Assembly (NCBI GenBank): GCA_963709325.1
Contig: CAVPVV010000003.1
Coordinates: 1,240,001 to 1,304,000, forward strand
From: VFZN01 sp963709325
GTDB lineage: Bacteria; Acidobacteriota; Vicinamibacteria; Vicinamibacterales; UBA2999
Length of the DNA stretch: 64,000 nt
Reading direction: 5' to 3'
This document shows positions 17,801 to 25,396 of this stretch, piece by piece. The notes under the pieces were generated by a model, which saw nothing but the letters and a program-made list of their open reading frames with translations, made no database searches and was not told where the DNA came from. Within the stretch, counting starts at the first letter, position 1; every line of letters begins with the position of its first letter. The position numbers were made by a program, and so were the translations under genes.

Positions 17801-18227
17801 GGAATACGGGCACACGAAGATCGCGAAGCAGGTGGCCGACATCGTGCACGCCGGAGGCCGGGCGGCGCTGGGCAGCCATGGGCAGCTCCAGGGTCTGGGA
17901 GCGCACTGGGAAACGTGGAACCTCGGTTCCGGCGGCCTCACTCCGCATGAAACGCTGCGCGTCGTCACCCTCTACGGCGCCGAAGCGATCGGCATGGCGC
18001 AGGACGTGGGCTCGCTCGAGACCGGGAAAATGGCGGATCTGCTGGTCCTCGACAGGAACCCGCTGGAGAACATCCGCAACACGAACAGCATCCGCTTCGT
18101 CATGAAGAACGGCGAGCTGTACGAGGGCGACACGCTGAACATGGTGTGGCCCGAAGCACGGCAGATGCCGCGGCCGTTCTGGGAAGGCTTTGGTCCGGCT
18201 AGGAAGACGACTGCCGGACCGCAGTAG
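14859..18227 (+). CDS. TolB-like beta-propeller fused to amidohydrolase
   Basis: 1122 residues. After a signal peptide (1-22) come many PD40/TolB propeller blades (about 60-690), each with S.DG...F or SPDG.. motifs such as VSPDGRTLVFD and YSPDGKQIAFLSD. The amidohydrolase domain begins near residue 708 (LLTGARIITMKGDEVIARGD) and carries the metal-binding H-x-H as VDAHSHMW near 768; the late GSHGQLQGLG block matches the last metal-site region. It probably hydrolyses a cyclic amide or peptide in the periplasm, with the propeller binding substrate. Start is set by the GAGGAGG ribosome-binding site. Ends just before a UUCG-capped terminator. Confidence 0.85.
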   Translation: MSRVHLLLLSALVLGGTQPFAQQGAAGQNQEPRADTAKPESLVLSTGETLEFTTDEVTWPSVDVSPDGRTLVFDVLGDLYTLPIDGGTATRIIGGLSFESQPRYSPDGKQIAFLSDRTGVENLWIADADGSNPRPVSKDGLTRDRPQIMASPSWTPDAQYIVVSKSRSPDPGTFWLFLYHRDGGNGVRIGAAPPPQPGPDTQGPPPPPAPNRIGAVVSPDGRYVYYAQRSGSFTYNARFPLWQIYRHDRETGDASQVTNAQGSAMRPLLSPDGKFLVYGTRYKTDTGLRVRNLETGGERWLVLPVTRDDQESRASRDTLPGYAFLPDGKSLVVPIGGKLQRVDFETGAARVIPMSVPVKAEIAPRVYTPVRMDDGERVRARLIRWPALSPDSSRLVFSAMNRLYIADMPNGMPRLLTSGPQGPSERGGTAPEGEFMPSWSPDGQSIVYATWTSRGGHIKRVRSTGGVPETLTRFEGYYLDPVVTPDGAKVVFLSGAVSDQLYSILLDTPPEDEANREPDAIGEIGGISPPNTLEIRWIPAAGGASTLVAAAQSGRQPHFLQNNSSRIYLSGPRGLQSIDISGYDRRTLLRVTGSGPGNNPPAADEIQLSPDGTRAFVSLQGKHFVIPVAKTGRETLEVKIQGRGDTTMPVTRLSPEGGDYLGWTGDGQQVTWAMGALFFRQAATGSGEPDRHEIVVERPRAKPAGSVLLTGARIITMKGDEVIARGDVLVTGNRIAAIGARGTVRATAGTRTIDVAGTTIMPGFVDAHSHMWAPRGLHQTEVWQYMANLAYGVTTTRDPQTSTPDVFAYADMVDAGMVPGPRIYATGPGIFSTSGIDDRDSAFRYMKRYKDAYHTNTIKQYVAGDRLVRQWLIEAAKEYGITATIEGSLDLKLNLTQMADGYSGQEHSLPIMPLYRDVVQFVTRTKTFYTPTILVAYGAPWTENFYFESESTTRDTKLKRWVPEELLDTMIRRRAQWFIPEEYGHTKIAKQVADIVHAGGRAALGSHGQLQGLGAHWETWNLGSGGLTPHETLRVVTLYGAEAIGMAQDVGSLETGKMADLLVLDRNPLENIRNTNSIRFVMKNGELYEGDTLNMVWPEARQMPRPFWEGFGPARKTTAGPQ

Positions 18228-18279
18228 GCGGCGCCTTCGGCGCCGTGAGCCTGTAGTAAGCCTCGCTTCGCTCGGTAGG

Positions 18280-18303
18280 GGCGGCGCTTCGCGCCGCCTT
18301 TCT
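18280..18303 (+). terminator. Rho-independent terminator
   Basis: GGCGGCGC at 18280-18287 pairs with GCGCCGCC at 18291-18298 around a TTC loop, followed by TTTCT. A second short palindrome (GGCGCCTTCGGCGCC) lies next to the stop codon at about 18232-18246. Confidence 0.65.
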
Positions 18304-18358
18304 GCCTGTGCCTTCTGCCTTTTGCCTTTTGCCTTCTGCCTTCTGCCTTCTGCCTTGT
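18302..18358. repeat. CCTTCTG tandem word repeat
   Basis: Seven or more imperfect copies of CCTTCTG/CCTTTTG between convergent genes. The same word occurs at 40114-40161 and 43499-43537. Confidence 0.7.
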
Positions 18359-18363
18359 CAGGG

Positions 18364-19722
18364 TCAGGGCACTTTGACGACGACTTCGGCGGCGTAGAGC
18401 ATCGTCCGGTCGTTGTCGCGGGCGGCCCATTCGAGCAGGGTGGCGGTGCTTTTCGCGACCGTTCCCTCGAACGCCGGCCGGCCGTTCACGGTCACGGTGA
18501 CGGGACGTGAGAAATCCACGACATCGGGCGAAAGCAGTAGTCGGAACTGCCTGACGCCGCGGGTTGTCGCCTCAAACGTGTTTCCCTGCCGTTCGACGTC
18601 CACGCGTCCGGAGACAGCACGGTGCGTGAAGTAGCCGGCGTCCGGAACAGCCGAATCGCTCGTCGCGGCGCCGAGCGCGTCGATCACCAGCCAGCGGACT
18701 CGGTTGTAGCGATCGGTCCGCTCCGTCTCCCACGACAGCTTCGGCGGATGGGGATCCCGCGGATGCTCGTGGACGAATCGCTCGTACAGGATGCGTTCGC
18801 CCGGCCACCAGCTGGTGTCGTGCCCCGCGTTCATCTGCGGGCTGAATTGCAGCGTCACACCCATCTTGCGGAACCATTCGATGTGAGTCTGGACATGCGC
18901 GACGGGATACAGCGGATCGCGGCCACCGTTGACGATGTAGAGAGGGGTGTTGACGAGATTGTTGGCGTAGACTTCGCCGTCCACGCCGATCTCGCGGTTG
19001 TTCAAGACGAGGATGCTGCCGTTCAGCGGCATCACCGCAGACCACCGTGTCGCATCACGCGTGGCGAGGTAGTAAGCGCCGGTAGCGCCGTCGGAGATGC
19101 CGGTCAGGTAGATGTGCGACTCGTCGACGTTGTAGCGGCGCGACACCTGATCGATGAGCTTGGAGACGTTCTCCACCTGCGACGCCTGCCACCATTGCGC
19201 CTCCGCGAACCCCTGCGGGTAGACGTAGATCTGCGGCTCCCCGGCGATGCGGTTCGGCCCCTGACGCCTGGCGAGCGAAGGCGCGCCGCCGCCGCGACCG
19301 CCCGTTTGGCCGGGCTCGCCCTCGATGTCGGGACCGCCGATCGTTTCGCGCGGACGGTTCACGCCGCCGTGCAGCTGCACCCGCAGCGGCCACTTGCGCG
19401 CCGGGTCGTACTCGGCGGGCACGTCGACGCGGTTCTCGAGCACACCGGCGACGCCGGCGGTGGAACGCGCGTAGAACTCGCCGGTCTTCGCCTTGCCGTA
19501 GACGCGGCCGGCCTTCAGCCGCGCGTAGACCCGATCGAAATCGAGCGACGCGGCCGGGATCTTCTCGACGGACTTGAGCGCCTTCGGCGCGGAATCGGCC
19601 TTCCAGAACGAGTCGAGCGCCTTGTCCAGCGCCGCGTCCGAAGGCTCCTGGGCGGCCGACCTCGCAAGGGCGATGGTCACCGCGGCCGCGACTGCCGCAC
19701 GGCGAAGCGTCCGGCGATTCAT
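18364..19722 (-). CDS. Secreted alpha/beta hydrolase
   Basis: 452 residues from MNRRTLRRAAVAAAVTIALA, a signal peptide. The catalytic domain shows the nucleophile elbow ending GISDGATGAYYLATR, with the serine in G-I-S-D-G, an oxyanion region KWPLRVQLHGGVNRPRE, and a late NAGHDTSWWPGER where the histidine falls. The C-terminal part (after about 370) is a beta-sandwich with PVTVTVNGRPAFEG. The family includes esterases of the PHB-depolymerase/feruloyl type; substrate unknown. Its ATG overlaps the NUDIX stop by ATGA, so the two are one operon. Confidence 0.75.
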   Translation of the reverse strand: MNRRTLRRAAVAAAVTIALARSAAQEPSDAALDKALDSFWKADSAPKALKSVEKIPAASLDFDRVYARLKAGRVYGKAKTGEFYARSTAGVAGVLENRVDVPAEYDPARKWPLRVQLHGGVNRPRETIGGPDIEGEPGQTGGRGGGAPSLARRQGPNRIAGEPQIYVYPQGFAEAQWWQASQVENVSKLIDQVSRRYNVDESHIYLTGISDGATGAYYLATRDATRWSAVMPLNGSILVLNNREIGVDGEVYANNLVNTPLYIVNGGRDPLYPVAHVQTHIEWFRKMGVTLQFSPQMNAGHDTSWWPGERILYERFVHEHPRDPHPPKLSWETERTDRYNRVRWLVIDALGAATSDSAVPDAGYFTHRAVSGRVDVERQGNTFEATTRGVRQFRLLLSPDVVDFSRPVTVTVNGRPAFEGTVAKSTATLLEWAARDNDRTMLYAAEVVVKVP

Positions 19723-20357
19723 GGCAGCGAATGCTCCCGTGCGATGAGCGCCAGGAACTCCGCGAGCACCATGGCGGTGGCGCCCCACACCTTCTCGCCG
19801 TGGACGTCGAAGAACGGGACCTCGACGTCGACGAGCCTGTTCTGGCGCTCGAACGTGCGCCGCTCGTATCGAACCGTTTCTTCGTCTTCGAGCAGCGCCA
19901 GCGGGACCTCGAGCAGCCGCGCCACCTCCCCCGGAGCCGCCAAGAAGCGCGGGCGCACGTCGGCGGCGGCGACGACCGGGTGCAGCAGGAACCCGCTGAC
20001 CGGGATGTGGAGCGAGGTCAGGCGTCCCAGCACCTGGATGTCGGCGGCGACCACGCCGACCTCTTCGACCGCTTCGCGAACGGCCGCGTCCTCCAACGTC
20101 TCGCCGGCATCGACCGCGCCACCCGGGAACGACACTTGCCCCGTGTGATGGCGCAGGGCGCCGCGGACCGTCAGCAGCACGTGCGGCTCCTCGTCAACGG
20201 GATAGAGCAGCACGAGGGCGGCGGCGTCGCGAAGGCCATCCGGAACCTGATACGGATCCCAGCCGACACGGGGGCGAGGCGCGAGGCGGAGCTGTGCCTC
20301 GAGCCCGGGCAGCGGCGCTTGCAGTGCGGAACGGATCCGGGCGGTCAGCTGGACCAC
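19719..20357 (-). CDS. NUDIX hydrolase, CoA pyrophosphatase-like
   Basis: 212 residues. The NUDIX box is complete: GGAVDAGETLEDAAVREAVE then EVGV (G-x5-E-x7-REUxEExGU). The preceding VLLTVRGALRHHTGQVSFPG carries the LLTxR....H.GQ.SFPGG pattern specific for the NudL/YeaB CoA pyrophosphatase group, which cleaves CoA into phosphopantetheine and ADP-type product. Start at GTG 20357 is chosen since a TACGCT box on this strand ends seven bases before it, while the longer reading frame runs into the divergent promoter region. It is transcribed divergently from the RodZ-like gene, and the two share a 98-base gap. Confidence 0.8.
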   Translation of the reverse strand: MVQLTARIRSALQAPLPGLEAQLRLAPRPRVGWDPYQVPDGLRDAAALVLLYPVDEEPHVLLTVRGALRHHTGQVSFPGGAVDAGETLEDAAVREAVEEVGVVAADIQVLGRLTSLHIPVSGFLLHPVVAAADVRPRFLAAPGEVARLLEVPLALLEDEETVRYERRTFERQNRLVDVEVPFFDVHGEKVWGATAMVLAEFLALIAREHSLP

Positions 20358-20442
20358 GGCACCAGCGTAACCTCTCGACGGATGTTTGTGACGGGCTGTG
20401 CCTGGCCGTGCAATTGGTGTCACCGGAGGGCGGCCGAGGGCA

Positions 20443-20448
20443 TACAAT
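20443..20448 (+). promoter_or_regulatory. -10 box TACAAT for a leaderless start
   Basis: TACAAT ends 8 bases before the ATG at 20456, so the transcript would begin at that codon. The alternative ATG at 20447 lies inside the box and is rejected. The -35 region is weak. The divergent NUDIX gene also appears leaderless (box at about 20364-20369 on the minus strand). Confidence 0.5.
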
Positions 20449-20455
20449 GGCCGGA

Positions 20456-21280
20456 ATGATCAGTCCTCGCGCCCCCCGCGACGGAGACCGGTCACGTAAG
20501 GCCCATTTGCCCAGCAGTTGCCGCGCCATCGGCGCGCAGCTCGCTGCGACCCGGGATACGAGACAGATCTCCGTCGAGGCCGCGGCCTCAAAATTGTTGC
20601 TCTCCAAGGGCCAGATTCTCGGCCTCGAGCAGGGCGACCCGTCGCCCTTCTACAACCCCGAATTCTTCCTGCGCGGATTGCGCAAGTACATGGCGCTGCT
20701 GGACGTGCCTGCCGACCTGCTCGTGGACGACCAGGAGGAGGAAGAAGGCGGGCTGCGCCTGATGCTTGCGGACATGGCACCGCGGCGTCTCGTGCAACCG
20801 CACGGCCGGCCGGCTCCGGCGATGGTCGTGACCGCGGCTGTCGTCCTCGCCGCCGCGGCGGGTGGATTGTTCGTGGCGCAGAGCCGCTGGCGAGCAGCGC
20901 CGGCTGAAAACAACGACGTGATCTCCCTGGCAGGCACGCCGCTGCCCGCCGAGCCGATCCGGAGCCCGGCTGAACCGCCGCTTCCGTTCAAGGCTCAACC
21001 CGCCGTCGCCTCATCGTCGGGCGACGCCGGTGCCACGATCCGGGTGAGCGTGGGCAAGGCGACGTGGGTGTTCGTGAAGTACCCCGACAACCGGGTGGTC
21101 GAGCGGCGGCTCGAGGCCGGCGAGCAAATGGAAGTCGGGCCACTGCCGGCGTATCTCGCGGTCGGCACCGCCGACTCCGTCGAGGTGCGCGTGGAAGATC
21201 GCCCCGTCGCGCTCGGCCCCTACATCAAGAACGGTCAGGTCCGACTCACGCAACCCGACCTGGCCAGGCTCGTTCCGTAA
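20456..21280 (+). CDS. RodZ-like protein: HTH, transmembrane segment and DUF4115 domain
   Basis: 274 residues. An N-terminal helix-turn-helix (about 17-75, IGAQLAATRDTRQISVEAAA, then SKGQILGLEQGD) is followed by a linker with an acidic patch (DDQEEEEGG), one transmembrane helix (near 121-140, VVTAAVVLAAAAGGLFVAQ) and a C-terminal beta domain (TIRVSVGKATWVFVKYPD...) of the DUF4115 type. RodZ proteins bind MreB in the cytoplasm and keep rod shape; this one is shorter and lies near no mre genes, so the role may differ. ATG at 20456 fits a leaderless transcript. 48 bases separate it from the amidohydrolase lipoprotein. Confidence 0.7.
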   Translation: MISPRAPRDGDRSRKAHLPSSCRAIGAQLAATRDTRQISVEAAASKLLLSKGQILGLEQGDPSPFYNPEFFLRGLRKYMALLDVPADLLVDDQEEEEGGLRLMLADMAPRRLVQPHGRPAPAMVVTAAVVLAAAAGGLFVAQSRWRAAPAENNDVISLAGTPLPAEPIRSPAEPPLPFKAQPAVASSSGDAGATIRVSVGKATWVFVKYPDNRVVERRLEAGEQMEVGPLPAYLAVGTADSVEVRVEDRPVALGPYIKNGQVRLTQPDLARLVP

Positions 21281-21328
21281 TCGAACCGAGAAAGGTGCCG
21301 CGTTCCTCGGCGGCCCGTGGGAGTGCGC

Positions 21329-23038
21329 ATGCGTCTCTCGTCGCTCGTGATCTGTGCCGGGATGGTCGTGGCCGGTGCCTGCAGCCGGCAGCCGTCTGTA
21401 GAGCCCGCGTCGCTGGTACTCCGCGGCGGCACAATCGTCACCGTCAACGAAGGACAGCCGACCGTTCAGGCCCTCGCCGCCCGCGGCGACCGGATCGTGG
21501 CGGTCGGAACGAACGAGGAGATCCAGCCGTATGTCGGCCCGGCGACGCAGGTGATCGATCTCGCCGGCCAGACCGCGATTCCCGGTTTCATCGAAGGGCA
21601 CGGGCACTTCATGGGCCTCGGCCAGTCGCGGATGGTCATCGACCTGATGGACACGACCAGCTTCGATGAGATCGTGGCCAGGGTGGCTGAAGCCGCGAAA
21701 GCGGCGAAGCCCGGCGACTGGATTCAGGGGCGCGGCTGGCACCAGGAGAAGTGGACGTCGGTGCCATCGCCGAACGTCGAGGGCTTCCCCTATCACGACG
21801 CGCTCAGCAAAGTCTCGCCCGACAACCCGGTGATCCTCGAGCACGCCAGCGGTCACGCGGTGTTCGCCAACGCGAAGGCGATGGAGCTGGCGAAGGTCAC
21901 GGCAAAGACCCCGAGCCCGGCGGGCGGCGACATCATCAAGGACAAGAGCGGGCGGCCGATTGGCGTGTTCCGCGAAACCGCCTCCGATCTGATCGAAAAG
22001 GCGCTCGGCACCTGGCAGGCGGCAAAGACGCCGGAGCAGCAGTCCGCAGACGCCCGCCGCGCGATCCAGCTCGCCATCGAGGAGGCGTTCTCGAAAGGCG
22101 TCACGAGCTTCCAGGACGCCGGCTCGAACTTCGAGACCGTGGCGCTCTTCAAGCAGGTCGCCACCGACGGACAGCTCCCGATTCGCCTTTGGGTGATGGT
22201 CCGCGACAGCAACGAGCGGCTGCGTGAGCGTCTTGCCGCGGAGAAAATCGTCGGCATGGCCGACAACCATTTGACGGTCGCGGCGATCAAGGTCACGGCC
22301 GATGGCGCCCTCGGATCGCGGGGCGCGTGGATGCTGGAGCCGTACGCCGACTCACCTGGCAGCACCGGGCTGAGCACGACGCCGGTGGCGAGCATCGAGG
22401 ACACGGCGAAGATTGCCGCCGAGCAGGGCGTCCAGCTGTGCATCCACGCAATCGGCGATCGCGCGAACCGCGAAGTGCTGAACGTCTACGAAGCGACCTT
22501 CAAGGCAAACCCGGACAAGAAGGATCTCCGCTGGCGCATCGAGCACGCGCAGCACCTGAACGCCGCCGACATCCCGCGCTTCGGCAAGCTCGGGGTCGTC
22601 GCGTCGATGCAGGGCATTCACGCCACCTCGGACGCGCCCTACGTGCTGGCCCGCCTCGGACCCGCCCGCGCCGAGGAAGGCGCCTACGTGTGGCAGAAGC
22701 TGATGCGCTCGGGCGCGATCGTCAGCAACGGCACCGACGTCCCGGTGGAGCGGATCGATCCGATCGCGAACTACTACGCCACCGTCACCCGCAAGACCAA
22801 GGACGGCTCGGTGTTCTACGGTGACCAGAAGATGTCGCGCGAGGATGCGCTGAAGTCCTATACGTGGAACGCGGCCTTTGCGGCGAAGGAAGAGACGCTG
22901 AAAGGTTCGCTCGCCGTCGGCAAGTTCGCAGACATCACCGTGCTGTCCAAGAACATCCTCACCGTTCCCGACGACGAACTTCTGGCGACCAAGGTTACGA
23001 AGACAGTTGTCGGAGGCAAGGTCGTCTTCGGTCAGTGA
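21329..23038 (+). CDS. Amidohydrolase (Amidohydrolase_3, YtcJ-like) lipoprotein
   Basis: 569 residues from MRLSSLVICAGMVVAGACSR, with a lipobox (VAGAC) putting the mature protein on the membrane. The domain shows DRIVAVGTNEEI, GQTAIPGFIEGHGHFMGLG (metal-binding HGH), VILEHASGHAV, and GADGALG-type KVTADGALGSRGAWM. YtcJ-like enzymes hydrolyse N-substituted amides or formamides; natural substrates are mostly unknown. It is the second amidohydrolase of the window and lies downstream of the RodZ-like gene. A word-repeat island follows the stop at 23038. Confidence 0.8.
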   Translation: MRLSSLVICAGMVVAGACSRQPSVEPASLVLRGGTIVTVNEGQPTVQALAARGDRIVAVGTNEEIQPYVGPATQVIDLAGQTAIPGFIEGHGHFMGLGQSRMVIDLMDTTSFDEIVARVAEAAKAAKPGDWIQGRGWHQEKWTSVPSPNVEGFPYHDALSKVSPDNPVILEHASGHAVFANAKAMELAKVTAKTPSPAGGDIIKDKSGRPIGVFRETASDLIEKALGTWQAAKTPEQQSADARRAIQLAIEEAFSKGVTSFQDAGSNFETVALFKQVATDGQLPIRLWVMVRDSNERLRERLAAEKIVGMADNHLTVAAIKVTADGALGSRGAWMLEPYADSPGSTGLSTTPVASIEDTAKIAAEQGVQLCIHAIGDRANREVLNVYEATFKANPDKKDLRWRIEHAQHLNAADIPRFGKLGVVASMQGIHATSDAPYVLARLGPARAEEGAYVWQKLMRSGAIVSNGTDVPVERIDPIANYYATVTRKTKDGSVFYGDQKMSREDALKSYTWNAAFAAKEETLKGSLAVGKFADITVLSKNILTVPDDELLATKVTKTVVGGKVVFGQ

Positions 23039-23053
23039 GGCTCGCCGGCGTCC

Positions 23054-23342
23054 CATTGACGATTGATGATTGACGATTGACGATTTATTGACGATTGGTG
23101 ATTCGGGGATTGCGCCACTCAATTGGCGATTGTGGGATTGGCGATTGAAGGATCCGGGGGAATGACGATTGACGATTGGCTGGGAGCTCGACCCCGTTCG
23201 GTCACCGGATCCCGCCGGCTCTGGCAATCAGTCAATCGCGATTCGTCAATGCGGCAATCGGCAATGCCACATTCATCAATCGAATGACGCAATCCCCTAA
23301 TTTTTCCTCGTCAATAAATCATCAATCGTCAATCCCCAATCG
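23054..23342. repeat. ATTGACGATTG word island, long inverted repeat
   Basis: Nearly 290 bases made of variants of ATTGACGATTG on the left (23054-23180) and their complement CAATCGTCAAT on the right (about 23225-23342), with a less repetitive centre containing GGATCCGGGGG and CCGGATCCCGCCGG. The two sides can pair over most of their length into a very long imperfect hairpin. The spacing is irregular, so this is not CRISPR. It occupies almost the whole 330-base gap between the amidohydrolase and the desulfhydrase gene. Confidence 0.8.
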
Positions 23343-23371
23343 CCATTGAGACAGCGACAGTGACACCTTCC

Positions 23372-24385
23372 ATGAACAAGCTGCCGCGATACCCGCTAGC
23401 CCAGCTGCCCACACCAATAACGGACGCAACGCGATTACGCGCGGCGCTGGGCGGGCCAGCGAAGTGTCCCCGGATACTCATCAAGCGCGACGACCTCACC
23501 GCACTCGGGCTCGGCGGCAACAAGGCGCGCAAACTCGAATACCTGATAGCCGACGCGCTCGCGAAAGGCGCGCACACCGTGATCACGACCGGCGCGGTGC
23601 AGTCCAATCACGCACGAATGACCGCGGCGGCGGCACGCGTGGCCGGACTCCGGTGCGTCCTGGTTCTCACCTCGCGCTACGACGTGCCGCAGGTGGAGGG
23701 AAACCTGCTCCTCGACTACATGTTCGGGGCCGAAGTGCGGTTCGTGCCGTCGGAGAACCCGATGCTGGCGGTCGGGCGGGACGAGGAAGTGGTCGCCGAG
23801 GTTGTCCGTGAGGAGCAGGCGGCGGGCCGAATCCCGTACGTGATTCCGGTCGGCGGCTCGAGCCCGATTGGCGCGATCGGCTATGTCACCGGCACCCAGG
23901 AGCTGGTCGATCAGTTGCGCGCGATGAACGTGGCGCCCACTCGTCTCTACTTCGGCAGTGGTTCGCGCGGTACCCAGGCGGGGCTGACGCTCGGCGCGAA
24001 GCTATCAAAAGCGCCGTACAAGCTCTGGGGCGTGGCGGTCAGCGCCGGCGAGCCGGAGAAGATCGTCCGGGCGATGAACACGGCCAACGACGCGGCTGCC
24101 TTGCTCGGCGTCGATACCCGCGTCGGCCGTGACGATCTTTTCACCGACCAGAACTTCATCGGCGACGGCTATGGAATTCCGACTCCGCTCGGCCTCGAGT
24201 CGATCGACCTGCTCGCGAAGACCGAGGCCATCCTGCTCGACCAGGTCTACACCTCGAAGGGCTTTTCAGCGCTTCTCGCCCACGCCCGCGCCGGCGAGAT
24301 TCCGCCGACCGACACGGTCGTCTTCCTGCACACCGGCGGCATGCCGGCCCTGTTCACGCGGGAGTTCGTGGCGACGCGCGGGTGA
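23372..24385 (+). CDS. dcyD: D-cysteine desulfhydrase / ACC deaminase-family PLP enzyme
   Basis: 337 residues from ATG 23372 (GTG at 23360 is an alternative). The PLP lysine is in LGLGGNKARKLEYLIADA; then GAVQSNHARMTAAAARVAGL binds the phosphate, and GGSSPIGAIGYVTGTQEL and FGSGSRGTQAGLTLG match the D-cysteine desulfhydrase subgroup. It should convert D-cysteine to pyruvate, ammonia and sulfide in the cytoplasm. True ACC deaminases need particular residues I cannot check exactly. About 4 kb downstream lies a cystine-type transporter, a similar pairing to E. coli dcyD near cystine uptake genes. Confidence 0.75.
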   Translation: MNKLPRYPLAQLPTPITDATRLRAALGGPAKCPRILIKRDDLTALGLGGNKARKLEYLIADALAKGAHTVITTGAVQSNHARMTAAAARVAGLRCVLVLTSRYDVPQVEGNLLLDYMFGAEVRFVPSENPMLAVGRDEEVVAEVVREEQAAGRIPYVIPVGGSSPIGAIGYVTGTQELVDQLRAMNVAPTRLYFGSGSRGTQAGLTLGAKLSKAPYKLWGVAVSAGEPEKIVRAMNTANDAAALLGVDTRVGRDDLFTDQNFIGDGYGIPTPLGLESIDLLAKTEAILLDQVYTSKGFSALLAHARAGEIPPTDTVVFLHTGGMPALFTREFVATRG

Positions 24386-24813
24386 AAGAGACCACGAAGG
24401 CTCGTCACTCGCAAACCGGTGTGTCCCCGGGCCATTCGACGCAGCAGCGCTCGCTTGCGAAGTACGCTGTCTTCGTCGGGCTTGGAATCATGGCGTTGTT
24501 CGTGTTGTGGAACAACGAACGGTTCGTTCTGGATCCACAGGCGCCGGAATGGGAGCACTACGGCCCGATCCGATGGCAGCTCATACCGCATGGCCTGGGG
24601 GGCACGCTTGCCTTGGTCCTCGGGGCCCTTCAGTTCTCGACTCGCCTACGGCGTCGATACCTCCACCTTCATCGCCGCATCGGCAAGTTCTACATTGGCG
24701 CGACCTTCATAACAGCTCCAGTCGCGATCTGGATGGCGTTCATCAACAGTCCCTGGTTTCTCGTCCCCTTCACAATCGTTCAGGCCGGCCTCGAGCCGGC
24801 AGGGATAACGTGA
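24382..24813 (+). pseudogene. DUF2306-family membrane protein, truncated remnant
   Basis: 143 residues at most. The core (about 29-135) is a clear DUF2306 N-terminal half: WEHYGPIRWQLIPHGLGGTL, then LQFSTRLRRRYLHLHRRIGK and FYIGATFITAPVAIWM. The family normally continues with more transmembrane helices and a conserved HR.W motif, which are missing: the frame stops soon after FTIVQAGLEPAGIT, where the DNA becomes the palindrome GCCGGCCTCGAGCCGGC. The first 20 residues are read from a piece of the CGAAGG repeat. So both ends are eroded and this is probably a dead fragment. Confidence 0.65.
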
Positions 24814-24966
24814 GCGATCCGCACGCGCACATCTCGCAGTCCGCCGAGTGACGTCAGAAGAACGCGGACTCACGCCCTTCGTGTTCCCCCCGCGGACGAG
24901 TCGCGTGTGGCAGAATCCGGGCTTCAGCACCATCGTCGACTCGTACGCGCGTTATGGGAGGATGCC

Positions 24967-25257
24967 ATGCTGTTTCACCTTACGTGGGAATTCAGGGACA
25001 ATTCTGAAACGGAACAGAAGCGCTCGCTTCAGCTCTTTTCCAAGTGGACGCCTGGCCCCGCCCAGTTCCAGGCGTTCTACGGCTTCGCGGATGGCGGCGG
25101 CGGCGTGGCACTGATCGAGGCGGCCAGCGCGGCCGACCTGGCGAAGACGACCGCACCGTGGACGCCATTCCTGAAGTTCACGACCCGGGCGATCGTTCCG
25201 ATCCGGGAATCAGCGGAGATCAGCGCGGCCGCGGCGGCCTGGCGCGACGGTCAGTGA
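24967..25257 (+). CDS. DUF3303-family small protein
   Basis: 96 residues. MLFHLTWEFRDNSETEQKRS then FSKWTPGPAQFQAFYGFADG and GVALIEAASAADL match the DUF3303 family, small cytoplasmic proteins with a ferredoxin-like (dimeric alpha/beta-barrel) fold and no known activity. GGGAGGATGCC before the ATG at 24967 gives a good ribosome-binding site, so the longer reading frame from 24907 is rejected. It is flanked by short gaps with no other genes. Confidence 0.75.
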   Translation: MLFHLTWEFRDNSETEQKRSLQLFSKWTPGPAQFQAFYGFADGGGGVALIEAASAADLAKTTAPWTPFLKFTTRAIVPIRESAEISAAAAAWRDGQ

Positions 25258-25396
25258 ATCATCGAGCGTCCTGAGCGAGGAGCCCGGGGTCGGCGATCGC
25301 CGTCGTCGATTCCGGTTTCTTCCCGCGGGGTCACAGCCTGCGTCGCGCTCTGGCATAATCCCGGTGACCCGGCCAGCTGTGGACATGGTGCCCCCC

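Noticed and set aside
23054..23342. possible CRISPR array
   Set aside because: Words are about 11 bases with variable spacing and an inverted second half; there are no equal spacers and no cas genes.
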